Source of the DNA: Phycisphaerae bacterium
GTDB taxonomy: Bacteria; Planctomycetota; Phycisphaerae; UBA1845; PWPN01
DNA length: 64,000 nucleotides
Reading direction: 5' to 3'
Assembly (NCBI GenBank): GCA_012729395.1
Contig: JAAYDF010000056.1
Coordinates: 1 to 64,000 of the forward strand
Position 1 is the first letter of the stretch; each line of letters opens with the position of its first letter. The notes under the pieces are model-generated. The model did not search any database. It saw nothing but the letters and a program-made list of their open reading frames with translations, and was not told the DNA's origin. Below are positions 24,254 through 33,969 of the stretch, piece after piece. The position numbers were made by a program, and so were the translations under genes.

Positions 24254-25516
24254 TCACGGCAAGCGTTCGAGCCGATAGACCGCACCGGCGGTGAGCTTGG
24301 CGGTCAGCGGCGCCCCGAGCGGGGTGCGGCCGTCCTCGGCGAAGATGGCGAGTCGGCCCTCGACGTCGCTCTGCTTGCCCATCGAGATGATCTGGCGATC
24401 GGGGCCGAGAGCACGGTCCGCCTCGTGGTCGTGCCCCTCACCGTCGGTGAGCACGAGCTTCTTTTGCAGCCAGCGGGCGAACAGCCGATTGCGGTCCAGG
24501 CTGGAGATCGCCCCCGCCCCATAGAGCACGCCAAGCACCCGCCCGTCGCGGATGACCCATCCGGCGGCCACGATGTACCGATCGGCTTCATCGAGGTTGC
24601 CGAGCATCTCCCGCGGCTCGGCGAACGCCATCCCGTCATTCGACAGGGCGTACCACAGCTTGTCCCGGTTAGCGTGTAGAGCCATCAGGTACCAGGGCTT
24701 GCCGCCCGAGGTGAGCTTCTTCACGTCATTGACCATCCGCGGCACGTCCAGACAGAGCCCCTCATAGCGAAACCGCCGACCGTCTACCTGCACCGCCCGA
24801 TGCACCTTGAGGCCGTCGCGGAAGTTGCCGAAGTAGAGGTACAGACGCCCGTCATCGTGCAGCAGCACGTTGATCCCATTGATGTCCGCCGACTTGTACA
24901 GGGCATGGCCCTCTATCTCGATAACATCATCCTTGCGGGCCGGGTAGGGGGCGGGCGTGCCGTTCCAGGTCGCCCCGTCCGGGCTGGTGAACAAGGCCGG
25001 CTTGTTGAGCCCCGCCGCGTCCGGGTAGGCCGTGCAGACCATCCGGTAGCTGCCGTCGGGCAGGCGAAGGGCGTTGACGTTGCACACGTGGACGAACGGC
25101 CCGTGCTCGATATCCGTGCGTGGTTCGCCAAAGTCGACGAAGTCCGTCGTCCAGCGGCTGAAGATCCGGTCGTTGCCGGTGGGCACGCCGTCCCAGGCGC
25201 CGTAGTAGAGACGCCAGCCGTCTTCCAGTTCCACCGCGCTGGGGGCGTAGATGTTGCGGAATGCTCCCGCCAGTCGCGGGCGGATCAGCGGGTGCCGGGC
25301 GTCAGGCAGCAGATGAAGCGTGCCCGCCTCCCAGATCGCCGCGTCGAACGTTCCCGCGGCCGTGCCCTGGATCTCGACCGTGCCCAACTCCGCCTGCCCG
25401 GGCACACGCACCAGCCGAAACATCGGCTCCGCCAAACTCGCGGACGTCATCGTCATCGTCCACAGCGCGGCCAGCCCGACCGCCGTCATCCGCGTGATGG
25501 GTTGTTTCATTCGCAC
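24254..25516 (-). CDS. secreted beta-propeller glycosidase-like protein (GH43/GH32 superfamily-like)
   Basis: A 420-residue exported protein with signal peptide (MKQPITRMTAVGLAALWTMTMTSASLAEP). The body looks like a five-bladed beta-propeller of the GH32/43/62 type: NIYAPSAVELEDGWRLYYGAWD, GPFVHVCNVNALRLPDGSYRMVCTA, ALFTSPDGATWNG, DGRLYLYFGNF, and LWYALSNDGMAFAEP. The pattern of W/YYxG and SxDG repeats supports the propeller. I chose GTG 25516 because GGAGG lies eight bases before it; ATG 25510 is two codons later. The catalytic acids and the substrate cannot be assigned with confidence. Confidence 0.65.
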   Translation of the reverse strand: MRMKQPITRMTAVGLAALWTMTMTSASLAEPMFRLVRVPGQAELGTVEIQGTAAGTFDAAIWEAGTLHLLPDARHPLIRPRLAGAFRNIYAPSAVELEDGWRLYYGAWDGVPTGNDRIFSRWTTDFVDFGEPRTDIEHGPFVHVCNVNALRLPDGSYRMVCTAYPDAAGLNKPALFTSPDGATWNGTPAPYPARKDDVIEIEGHALYKSADINGINVLLHDDGRLYLYFGNFRDGLKVHRAVQVDGRRFRYEGLCLDVPRMVNDVKKLTSGGKPWYLMALHANRDKLWYALSNDGMAFAEPREMLGNLDEADRYIVAAGWVIRDGRVLGVLYGAGAISSLDRNRLFARWLQKKLVLTDGEGHDHEADRALGPDRQIISMGKQSDVEGRLAIFAEDGRTPLGAPLTAKLTAGAVYRLERLP

Positions 25517-25659
25517 CGGGTGGTCCTCCCAAGAGTAACATGACAGCGCTGCTTTGTTGCGGCCACCGCCTCTGGCGGCCGTTGGGCGGAGATAGAACCT
25601 CAAAAGACGTTCAGCGCTACCATGTGAAGCTCGCCGTTCGTGCTCCGCCCGGCCGCACC

Positions 25660-27675
25660 TTACTCGCTCGCGCCGTCGGGTTCCAGAACAACATAGCCAA
25701 ACGGCGGCACGGTAATCGGCGCCTCAAACCGATCCCCGCGCGGGCGGCAGGGCCAACCGCGCGGCCGATAGGGCAGCCGAACAAGCAGTGCCTGCGGAAC
25801 ATCGGTGTTGTTGTAGGCGAGGTTCCCACTGATCGAAGCCTGCTCCATGTGGTCGCCGAGGTAGCGCGTCGCGATGCGAGGTTTCGGGTCGGGCACGCGG
25901 TACTCCACGCCCGCGTGATCCAGGATGTTTCTCATGAGCCTTTGCCCGACGCGGTTGGAGGGGTGGGTCGAGCTGTACGGACCCCACATGTCCACCTCGT
26001 TGGCGGAGGCGTCCGCCGATCCGCCGCGATCCGGAGGCGTGCGTTGGGGGTCATAGGACAGGCCGGCGAACACGTGACCATGAACATAGACAAGCCGGCC
26101 GTTATCGGCCGTGGACAGCAGCGTCCGATCGCCACAGGCCAGCCACGGCCGCACCATCACGGGGGCCTCGACGTACTCGAACGTCTCGTCTTCCGGCAGA
26201 ACCACGCCCTCCTCGCCGAGTCCGTGCGTCAACGTATGCTCCGCGACAACACGCATCTCGCCCGCGGGCCGGCGCAGGTAGCGAACCCGCACACCATCGA
26301 TCGTGCGCTGCCCGCCTTCAGGAACGAGTTCCGCGTCCAGCGATCGGCCGAAACTGCCCGTCAAGAGCACGGTGGCCGAGCACTGCTTCAACCGGCCCAA
26401 CGTCTCAGACAGCAGGTACGCCGCACAGGGCACGATGATCAGCCGGTAGCGATCCAACTCCGCGACGGTCATCTTGTCCAAGGCCGGCGAGCCGCAACGC
26501 CGAAGCTGGCATCCGAACATCCGCAGGAGCACGTCGATGGTCATCGCGTCGACCGCGTGCGCGGGCCCCTCGCTCAACGCGGCCGCGGCATAGGTCGGAA
26601 ACACCAGCAACACATCCCGCTGCACAACTTCCAGGGGCGCGTCATGCAGCCGCTTGAGGTACGGCGCGAACCGATCCTCCCACGCGTCAAAACCCACGGC
26701 AGCCGCCTTCTCCGGCGACCAGCCATAGTTCTTTACCGCGTAGTCGTTGGACAGTTGGCAGCCCATGAACCGTTGCCCCTCGCCGCGCTTACGGGCCAGA
26801 AGTGGCAGGTAGTAGTCGCGGTAGCTGTCTGCCGAGTCGCAGCGGTAGCGAAACCCCATCGTCTCGGCCAGCGTGCTCTCGGGGCGATGCGAGGTCTGGA
26901 ACGGGAAGCACGACTCGTACAGCGCGAAGTCCGCCGTGGGCACCGCGACCATGGTCCACAGGTAGCCGACCACCGGGTACAGCTCCTGCCACGTGCCCAC
27001 CGGTTTGCCGCCCGCTCGCGTCTTCAGCCGTCGCATGATCCCGTCGAACTGCTCCTCCATGTAGACATAGCGGAAGCGGATGAAGCGGTTGCACTCGGTA
27101 TTCGGCCCTTCGCGGCACGTGGGGATCGCCTCCACCGGCGACCAGCCCTGCCGCTTGCGCCATTCGTTGAACCGGGCCAGGGCATGGTCGCTCCGGCCGG
27201 CCGCGAAGCTGATGAACCCCGCCTCGCCGTAGATCCCCCACGTCGGCACGAAGGCGATGACGTCCGGGTCGCGGTGATAGCGGTCAATGATTTGACCATA
27301 GGCCCACTCGAGTCGCGCCATCGCTTCCGGCCAGAAGGGATCGAGCTGGTTCGGCAGCTTCTTGCCATCCTCGTCGATGTCGAAGTACGCGCCTGTGCCC
27401 AGCCCAGCCTCGCCCAGAATCGCCACCATGCTCTTGAGCCCATAGCGCCGGGCGAGGGCCAGACGTTCATCAAGCAGCTTAAAGTCAACGCCGCTGTGGT
27501 CCGGTACCGGGGTGGGCCGAATCTTCCACAAAACCGTGTCAAAACCCGCCTTCGCCGCCTCCGCCATCTGTTCGTCGGTCGCCCCGGTCATGGGTAACCA
27601 GACGAGATGCTCGCCCAACGGCCACGAGGCGTCCGGCGCGATTAGCATCAGGCCGGCCAGCAGGGCCCAAGGCAT
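25660..27675 (-). CDS. secreted GH42-like glycoside hydrolase
   Basis: A 671-residue protein with a hydrophobic leader (MPWALLAGLMLIAPDASW). The N-terminal part is a TIM barrel: GFDTVLWKIRPTPVP, LKSMVAILGEAGLG, VIAFVPTWGIYGEAGF (the Glu here is a candidate acid/base) and YESCFPFQTSH. The second half has a Rossmann-like trimerisation-type domain (RDVLLVFPTYAAAAL, YRLIIVPCAAYLLSETLGRLKQC, VLLTGSFGRSLDAELV) and a C-terminal beta domain (PPFGYVVLEP). The layout resembles GH42 beta-galactosidases, but the specific family is uncertain. It sits in a row of three secreted sugar-active genes. Confidence 0.65.
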   Translation of the reverse strand: MPWALLAGLMLIAPDASWPLGEHLVWLPMTGATDEQMAEAAKAGFDTVLWKIRPTPVPDHSGVDFKLLDERLALARRYGLKSMVAILGEAGLGTGAYFDIDEDGKKLPNQLDPFWPEAMARLEWAYGQIIDRYHRDPDVIAFVPTWGIYGEAGFISFAAGRSDHALARFNEWRKRQGWSPVEAIPTCREGPNTECNRFIRFRYVYMEEQFDGIMRRLKTRAGGKPVGTWQELYPVVGYLWTMVAVPTADFALYESCFPFQTSHRPESTLAETMGFRYRCDSADSYRDYYLPLLARKRGEGQRFMGCQLSNDYAVKNYGWSPEKAAAVGFDAWEDRFAPYLKRLHDAPLEVVQRDVLLVFPTYAAAALSEGPAHAVDAMTIDVLLRMFGCQLRRCGSPALDKMTVAELDRYRLIIVPCAAYLLSETLGRLKQCSATVLLTGSFGRSLDAELVPEGGQRTIDGVRVRYLRRPAGEMRVVAEHTLTHGLGEEGVVLPEDETFEYVEAPVMVRPWLACGDRTLLSTADNGRLVYVHGHVFAGLSYDPQRTPPDRGGSADASANEVDMWGPYSSTHPSNRVGQRLMRNILDHAGVEYRVPDPKPRIATRYLGDHMEQASISGNLAYNNTDVPQALLVRLPYRPRGWPCRPRGDRFEAPITVPPFGYVVLEPDGASE

Positions 27676-27740
27676 GATTCATCGCTCCTCTCGGCCACGT
27701 CGAGCGGCCTCATCGGCGGGAACCGTGCTCAAGCTTCGCC

Positions 27741-30281
27741 TCACCGTCCCGCGGTCAGTACGCCCTCCGGCAGCGGAATGGCGTTGGCGGGTCGTGTGTA
27801 CTCCGGCGAAGCAACCAGCCTCCAGGACCACGCGCCCGGACCCGGCGGGAAGAACACCCCCCGGTGGTACGCACCGCCCAGCCGTCGCAGCGGCAAACGC
27901 TGAGCCTCAGCTTGCGGCTGATCCAGGTCCACCAACTCGATGTGGAAGCCCGCCTCCGCCGATGTCGGCAACAACACCGCGTCGAAATTCACAGCCTCAC
28001 CGCTCGATACACGGTTGGGCACCGGGAAAACGGTCAGCACCTCGCCACCTTCCCATGCCACATTGCCACGAGCTTCTGGAAGCGGTTCTCCCAGGATCCG
28101 CCCAATCCGCTCGATAAAGCACGCGTAATACCGCCCATACCGAGCGTTCGCCGTCGCCAGCATGCCCAACTCACCCCGCGTGCGGCAGGTGGTCGCCAGG
28201 GCCCGCATCGCCGACGCAAAGTCGTATCGCTCCAAGTCGCGCAGCACGCTGCGGGCCGCTTCGCGAGCTTCCGCCTGTTGCCCGTCGGTATACAGCTTCT
28301 CCGCTTGGCGAAGAGCCTCCTCAAGCGGCGCGGCATCACCCCAGATCGCCAACCCGACCCGGGCTCGCTTCACCAGCCACTCGATCGTGCGAGCCAGGTC
28401 GTGGTACGCCACCGCCGCATGCCGACGCCCATCCTCCGCCGCCTTGAGACTGCGGTCCAGCAGGTCGCCGGCCAACGCATCCAACTCGCCGAATCGTTCC
28501 GGATCGGGCAGGATACCGGCCATGTTCGGCTTGCGGCTCAGTAGCGGACTCCGGCCGCCGCAAAACCAGCCGAAAAACTTCGACCCACATTCCACCGTCC
28601 CAACCGCACCAACATACTGCGGCCCCAACTCCTCCAAACGCAGGTGGACGCTCGTCATCCGATCCACGTCCTCCGGAGCGTACTGATCCCGTACATATTG
28701 CCGCAAAAACTCCGTCGCGCTCAGGCCGTCGTTCCAGCCGAACCGATACAGGTAGCCGGCCACATCCTCCACGTTGCGGGTCCGCCAGTGAATGCCCAAG
28801 GCACCCTCGCACCCCTTGCGGGCGATATCCTTCAGCAGCGGCTCAAACGCGGTCACGTTGGTCTGCGGCCCGGTCTGATCGATGCGAGTATGCCCCGCGT
28901 CCGACTCGAACCAGGGGATGGGCCAGCACGCTCGCCCGGGCTGCAACTGGCCGTAGACCTCCGAGACGTGGTCCGCGTGTCGCGGGTCGATGTTGTCCAA
29001 CGCCGCGAAGATGATGTCCGCGGGCACCACCTTGTCCAGGCCACTGTAGTAGTCCGTGAACCGCATGTGCTGGTCGCCACCCCACCCGCTGACCACCATG
29101 CGTACCTCCGGCCGGACCGCCCGCATGGCCTCGTACGATAGCCGTACATGCCGAGCCATCCGTACCCCTTCCGCCTGGTGCTTGCTGTCCGGCAAGTAGG
29201 CGAACGCGTCCCAGAGCTCCTTCGCGTCGCTGGCCGTGTCACCCTCTCGCGTGCCGGTCGCACCGGCGAGGCCCAGATGCTCCGCCTGCCAGATCCCCAG
29301 GTAGTCCAGCGGGTAGGTCTCCAGAACGTGCGTGATTCGCCGTCGGAGCTGCTCTCCCACCTCCTCGTCCAGCGGGTCACCACTGACCTCGAAGCCTAGG
29401 CACGTCGCCAAGCCCAGCGACCGGGCATAGGTCAGGGCGTCGGCCATCATCCGCTGCTGCCAGCGCGTCGCCCGGCCCGGAGCGAACGTCCACCCTTGCT
29501 CGACGCCCACTTCGCAACCCCACTCCCCGCGGTCGAAAAACAAGCCCGTGCCGAACAGGTGATCCTTGGTCGACATCGCGTGAGGCGACCACCAGCGATG
29601 CTCCGAGATCGTGGTCATCAGCGGACCACCCATCGTCACCTTGTAATCCGTGATGTCGTAACCGCAGAACGGCTCGTGGTCATAGACGTGGAAACTGACC
29701 AGATTGGCCTTCTGCTTGGCCATCTGAGCGAAGAAGGTCTTGTAGTCCTGTGGATTCCACGTCGTCGGGCTGTTCAGAAAGTTGAACCAAGGCAGATTGC
29801 CGCGGATGGCGAGCACGGGGCGATATCGGCCCTCGACCAGCTCAACCATCTGGGGTGGGTTGCGACGCGGCACAGCATCACCGCCCAGGTAGAACCCTAC
29901 GCCCCAGCTCTCAATCAGCGTGTATGCCGCCCACAACGTCGCCCGTGCGGATGCCCCGTGTACGACCTGTTGACCGCCCTCGATGTACAACGCGAAGTTC
30001 TGAATGGGGTCGGGGCCGTCGCCCGGCACGAGCTCGCCCGAGCCGGTCCGCAACACAATGGCCGGCCTTCCCGCCGTCGGACTCGTCGCCAGTACCGGCC
30101 AAATCCCTGTCAACTGGCGAATGTATCCCCGTAGCTCGTCCGCCGCCAAGTAGACCATCGGATCCTGCTTGTCGGCCGCCACCACAGTGACGTCCGCCAA
30201 GCGATACGGTGCCGCCCACGCCGCCGTCTTCACCAGCAGCAGGAGGATCGTGGTGATCGCCAACTGACGCCGCAGCTTCAT
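27741..30281 (-). CDS. secreted alpha-glucuronidase-like (GH67/GH20-type) protein
   Basis: An 846-residue exported protein with signal peptide (MKLRRQLAITTILLLLVKTAAWAAP). The N-terminal domain is of the GH67/GH20 accessory type (VVAADKQDPMVYLAADELRGYIRQLTG, ASARATLWAAYTLIESWGVGFYLGGD). A TIM-barrel region follows (RGNLPWFNFLNSPTTWNPQDYKTFFAQMAKQKANLVSFHVYDHEPF, LGIWQAEHLGL, MVVSGWGGDQHMRF, ALGIHWRTRNVEDVAGYLYRFGWN). A helical C-terminal part and a beta tail complete it. Related proteins act on uronic-acid or hexosamine-containing polysaccharides. No catalytic assignment is attempted. Confidence 0.65.
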   Translation of the reverse strand: MKLRRQLAITTILLLLVKTAAWAAPYRLADVTVVAADKQDPMVYLAADELRGYIRQLTGIWPVLATSPTAGRPAIVLRTGSGELVPGDGPDPIQNFALYIEGGQQVVHGASARATLWAAYTLIESWGVGFYLGGDAVPRRNPPQMVELVEGRYRPVLAIRGNLPWFNFLNSPTTWNPQDYKTFFAQMAKQKANLVSFHVYDHEPFCGYDITDYKVTMGGPLMTTISEHRWWSPHAMSTKDHLFGTGLFFDRGEWGCEVGVEQGWTFAPGRATRWQQRMMADALTYARSLGLATCLGFEVSGDPLDEEVGEQLRRRITHVLETYPLDYLGIWQAEHLGLAGATGTREGDTASDAKELWDAFAYLPDSKHQAEGVRMARHVRLSYEAMRAVRPEVRMVVSGWGGDQHMRFTDYYSGLDKVVPADIIFAALDNIDPRHADHVSEVYGQLQPGRACWPIPWFESDAGHTRIDQTGPQTNVTAFEPLLKDIARKGCEGALGIHWRTRNVEDVAGYLYRFGWNDGLSATEFLRQYVRDQYAPEDVDRMTSVHLRLEELGPQYVGAVGTVECGSKFFGWFCGGRSPLLSRKPNMAGILPDPERFGELDALAGDLLDRSLKAAEDGRRHAAVAYHDLARTIEWLVKRARVGLAIWGDAAPLEEALRQAEKLYTDGQQAEAREAARSVLRDLERYDFASAMRALATTCRTRGELGMLATANARYGRYYACFIERIGRILGEPLPEARGNVAWEGGEVLTVFPVPNRVSSGEAVNFDAVLLPTSAEAGFHIELVDLDQPQAEAQRLPLRRLGGAYHRGVFFPPGPGAWSWRLVASPEYTRPANAIPLPEGVLTAGR

Positions 30282-30641
30282 CGTGAGCCTCCCTGTCGAT
30301 CAACAGTGGTACGCCCGCCATTGTGTCCGAGCCCTCATCCACTCGCAAGCAAACCTCCTTGAAACGCCGGACGGTCCGACGGCGCAGGGGCACCGATGCC
30401 TCCTTCGGTTCGTGGCCCCCGCGGGCGGTCCCGCTCGGCGAAGAGCGGGGATGATCCGCTTGAACCTGGCAGAATGGCTTCTGCTCGTTGTGCTCAGCAA
30501 TCTCGTTGCGTTCTTGCAGGCTTGATCGGGCGCGCACAGCCAACGCAATCCGTTCACATGCCTCAGCAGCCCGCGAGCGAGCCCGCAGTCCGATGCGGAC
30601 CCATTCGCTCAGATGTCAAAATGAAGAAACGGTCCACCCAG
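30282..30641. other. intergenic region without recognisable features
   Basis: This 360-base stretch lies between panD (minus strand) and the start of the alpha-glucuronidase-like gene. I see no gene, tRNA or repeat family member. A GCGGGCGGTCCCGC hairpin near 30422 is the only clear structure. Confidence 0.4.
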
Positions 30642-30995
30642 TCACTTAGCCACCGGGCGGTTGTGGGCGTCGACGTGGACGATGATCGGCTTGTGTTGCC
30701 GAGCGTCCTTGTCGTCGACCTGGCAGTAAGTCAGGATGATCAGCAGATCACCCGGAACACCCATCCGGGCGGCGGGCCCGTTCAGCATGACCGTCCCAGA
30801 CCCCGCCGGTGCGGTAATGATGTAAGTCGTCAACCGGGCACCGCTGTTCACGTTCAGCACGTGCACCTGCTCGCCGGGCAGCATGTCCGCCTTACGAAGC
30901 AGATCCTCATCGAGACTGATGCTGCCCTCATAGTTGAGCTCACAGCCGGTGAGAGTTGCCCGGTGGATCTTCGATTTCAGCATGAAACGTTGCAT
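30642..30995 (-). CDS. panD: aspartate 1-decarboxylase
   Basis: A 117-residue pyruvoyl enzyme making beta-alanine from aspartate for pantothenate. The self-cleavage site Gly24-Ser25 (NYEGSISLDE) falls at exactly the usual position counted from ATG 30995, which supports this start. Other marks: MLKSKIHRATLTGCELNY, GARLTTYIITAPAGSG, LNGPAARMGVPGDLLIILTY. It lies downstream of serC, lgt and panC on the same strand. With panC it covers the two last steps of pantothenate synthesis. Confidence 0.95.
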   Translation of the reverse strand: MQRFMLKSKIHRATLTGCELNYEGSISLDEDLLRKADMLPGEQVHVLNVNSGARLTTYIITAPAGSGTVMLNGPAARMGVPGDLLIILTYCQVDDKDARQHKPIIVHVDAHNRPVAK

Positions 30996-31248
30996 GGAAT
31001 TCCCAGCCGGTGCCCTGCGGCTTGTCCCGGCTCAAAGCCCCTTCAGTATGACGTTCGGGCGGTCGGTGACTACAAACATCACCGATCGCCCGAAGATTAT
31101 ATCCCCATCTGCTGCAGTTCGCCAAACAGCCTGAAAGCTCAAGCTGTGGCAGATGCCTGCCCGCCGTAGCGGGCGTCCCGCCGGCACAGGCCGGGGAGTT
31201 TCTCCTTGGCCAGAGCTGTGTTGCCGATCACCTGGCTAAAACCACTAC

Positions 31249-32412
31249 CTACCGCGGCCGCTGGCTCTCGTAGGCCCACAGCAGCCAGTCCAACGCCATC
31301 GCCGTGTCCTTCGGATCGACCGTCGGCCCACCCCAGAAACGGAAGCCCGGCGGTGCGTCCCGGTAGGCCCCGCAATCATAGACCACGCCCTCGGCCTCCA
31401 AAGCCCCAGCTACCTTCTTGCAGAACGCCCCCTGATCTTCCGGGCTCAGCCGGCCGAACCAGTCCGCCGTGATCTTCAGACAGATCGAGGTGCAACTCCG
31501 GATCTCCGGACGCACCGGCAAAAAGTCAATCCAGTCCTGCCGGGCGACGAAGTCCGCGACCACCTTCAGATTCTCCGCACTCCGGGCGAAAAGGGCGTCC
31601 AAACCCTGCTTCCCGCCGTGAGTCAGGCTCATGGACCACTTCAACGCGTCGATGTAGTCCTCCGTGGCCAGCATCGACGGCGTGTTGATCGTCGAGCCTT
31701 CATACACGTCCTTGATCAGCTTGCCGCCCTTGGTCAGCCGGAAAATCTTCGGCATCGGCCAAGCAGGCACGTAGCTTTCCAGCCGCTCCACAGCCCGCGG
31801 CGAGAGCACCAGCATGCCGTGCGCCGCCTCGCTCCCCAGGCTCTTCTGCCACGACCAAGTCACCACGTCCAAACGCTCCCACGGCAAGGGCATGGCGTAG
31901 ACCGCACTCGTCGCGTCGCACAGCGCCAGACCCTGCCGGTCGGCCGGCGGAGCAAAAGCGTCCGGAACCTTCACGCCGCTGGTCGTCCCGTTCCAGGTGA
32001 ACACCACGTCGTGGCTCCAATCCACCTTGCCCAAGTCGGGAAGCTCACCGTACGGGGCCTTCATCACGTTGGCGTTCAGCTTGAGCTGCTTGTTGATGTC
32101 CGTGACCCAGCCTTCGCCAAAACTCTCCCAGGCCAACGCGGTGATCGGCCGGGCACCCAACAGGCTCCACATCGCACACTCGAACGCCCCCGTGTCGCTG
32201 GCCGGCACGATCCCCGTCAGGTAACCCTTCGGGATCCGGGCCAACTCCGCGGACAGGTCGATCGCCTGCTTCAGGCGGGCCTTCCCGCCCTTGGCTCGGT
32301 GCGACCGACCGAGCCAAGCATTCGACAGAACGCCGGGATTCCAGCCGGGACGCTTGCACGTCGGGCCGGAGCTGAAGTTCGGGCTGGCGGGTTTAGACTG
32401 AGGCTTCTCCAC
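31249..32412 (-). CDS. serC: phosphoserine aminotransferase (Methanosarcina-type SerC)
   Basis: A 387-residue class V PLP aminotransferase of serine biosynthesis, converting 3-phosphohydroxypyruvate and glutamate. It resembles the divergent SerC subfamily: [14 protein letters not shown] at the N-terminus, [34 protein letters not shown], and the PLP lysine in [27 protein letters not shown]. The GTG start at 32412 is chosen because GAGGAGAGA stands about seven bases before it. Confidence 0.88.
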   Translation of the reverse strand: MEKPQSKPASPNFSSGPTCKRPGWNPGVLSNAWLGRSHRAKGGKARLKQAIDLSAELARIPKGYLTGIVPASDTGAFECAMWSLLGARPITALAWESFGEGWVTDINKQLKLNANVMKAPYGELPDLGKVDWSHDVVFTWNGTTSGVKVPDAFAPPADRQGLALCDATSAVYAMPLPWERLDVVTWSWQKSLGSEAAHGMLVLSPRAVERLESYVPAWPMPKIFRLTKGGKLIKDVYEGSTINTPSMLATEDYIDALKWSMSLTHGGKQGLDALFARSAENLKVVADFVARQDWIDFLPVRPEIRSCTSICLKITADWFGRLSPEDQGAFCKKVAGALEAEGVVYDCGAYRDAPPGFRFWGGPTVDPKDTAMALDWLLWAYESQRPR

Positions 32413-32695
32413 GATGAGTCTCTCCTCATGGCAACGCTCGGCGACCGGGCTACCGCAGGTGGACACGCCCACAACGGCTGGCCGTCGATACCTTCCCATC
32501 CCCCAATCGGCGAGGCACACGCTCCCCCGGATGGGTAAGGGAATGGACTACTTTATCTTGCCCCGGCCCGGCGTTCAAGGCTGCCAACCCTGCCGCCCCG
32601 AGCCCATGTCCGCGCCAGCCAATGTGACCCGCACAACTCGCCGGAACCAGTAGCTGTTCAACTCGCCAGGGCCAATAATATGCAGCAACCAGGGC

Positions 32696-33886
32696 TTACT
32701 TGCGCTTCTTCGGCGAAGGGGACGCCGCTCGACTCGGCTCGGGCTCCGCCGGCGGAACCCAGGGAACCGCTCGCGGGCTCCGCAGCGGCATCCGCCCGAT
32801 CGCCCATAGCCAAAGAACCCCGCTCACCAGCAGCACCACACTGACAAACTGCGACGCGGTCAGGCCCGCCATGTCGTGGGGGTTGTCGATCCGCACAATC
32901 TCCTCGACGATCCGGCAAAACGGATACAACAACAAGAGCAAACCAAACACCATGCCGTGCCGTCGCCGACGATGGAACACGGCATTCAGCAACACCGCCA
33001 GAACAAACCCGTTAATCGAAGCGTAAAGCTGCACCGGGTGTACATGCACCGATTGGTACTCCGGCTGACTTGCCCGCACGTCAATCGCTTCCGGCGATAC
33101 CCCGAACTTGACGCTCTGAATCGTCAGTGGGTCCAACTGCGCCTTATGCTGCCCGATCGCCGTCACCGCCTGCTGCAACTCCTGCTGCAACCGAGCCCGC
33201 GTCTCCTCATCCGCGTGCTGCATCTCCGCTGCTTCCAGCCGATCCTTCGCCTCCTGCCAGGTTTGCAGCAGGCTGTCCCGCTCCGGCCGGCTGGTGCCCA
33301 CGACCTCACGCGACAAAGGATAGGCAATCCCGGATGTGTGCAGAACAATCAACTCCGCCGGCAAGGTCATCATCCGCTCTTCCCATTGCCGATACTGGGC
33401 CGCGCTCGCATAGGGAAACCTCACCGCCCATGGCAACGTCGCCGGGCATGGCCCACCCCAGCAGCAGCCGTTCAGGAAGCAGCCGATCCGAGCCGCACCC
33501 ATCCCGAACATCAACGACGGGGCCAGAATGTCCGCATACAACCGAACCGACGCACGCTTCATCAACAGATAAGCCACCCCGGCCACAAACGCACCAATGA
33601 AGCCACCGTAGAACTCGAGCCCCCCAGCCGTGACGTCCAGAATCTTCCACAATCCTTGACCCGCAAACCGCTCCCAATAGTGCACCACGTAGAACGTACG
33701 CGCACCAATCACGCTGAACAGCAGGGCAATGAACCCCAGGTTCACGACCAAGTCCGGGTCCGCCTTCACCCGCATCGCCCGACGCGTCGCCCACCAAGTC
33801 CCGCCCAGAAAGGCGATCATCAGCATCAGGCCATATCCGCGGACGGGCATGTTCAGATACGGAATATTGAACAACGTAGGCCACAT
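32696..33886 (-). CDS. lgt: prolipoprotein diacylglyceryl transferase, with large insertion
   Basis: A 396-residue polytopic membrane enzyme that attaches diacylglycerol to the lipobox Cys of prolipoproteins. Signature pieces: YGLMLMIAFLGGTWW, GLEFYGGFIGAF, the Lgt motif GAARIGCFLNGCCWGGPC, and HPVQLYASINGF. Between the first signature and HPVQLYAS there is an insertion of roughly 105 residues with a charged, probably coiled-coil segment (WQEAKDRLEAAEMQHADEET). That makes the protein about 100 residues longer than typical Lgt. The C-tail is Pro/Ser-rich and basic. Start ATG 33886; the GGAG upstream is unusually distant. Confidence 0.9.
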   Translation of the reverse strand: MWPTLFNIPYLNMPVRGYGLMLMIAFLGGTWWATRRAMRVKADPDLVVNLGFIALLFSVIGARTFYVVHYWERFAGQGLWKILDVTAGGLEFYGGFIGAFVAGVAYLLMKRASVRLYADILAPSLMFGMGAARIGCFLNGCCWGGPCPATLPWAVRFPYASAAQYRQWEERMMTLPAELIVLHTSGIAYPLSREVVGTSRPERDSLLQTWQEAKDRLEAAEMQHADEETRARLQQELQQAVTAIGQHKAQLDPLTIQSVKFGVSPEAIDVRASQPEYQSVHVHPVQLYASINGFVLAVLLNAVFHRRRRHGMVFGLLLLLYPFCRIVEEIVRIDNPHDMAGLTASQFVSVVLLVSGVLWLWAIGRMPLRSPRAVPWVPPAEPEPSRAASPSPKKRK

Positions 33887-33969
33887 GGTTTGTTGCGATC
33901 ACTCCTTTGCGGGTCAGTCCATACACGCCACAGAGGCACAAGACGCCGTGGCTTGATGGGCGGATGATC

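Noticed and set aside
25540-27597. 685-residue plus-strand frame within the GH42-like gene
   Set aside because: Antisense shadow. The minus strand has the signal peptide and glycosidase features.
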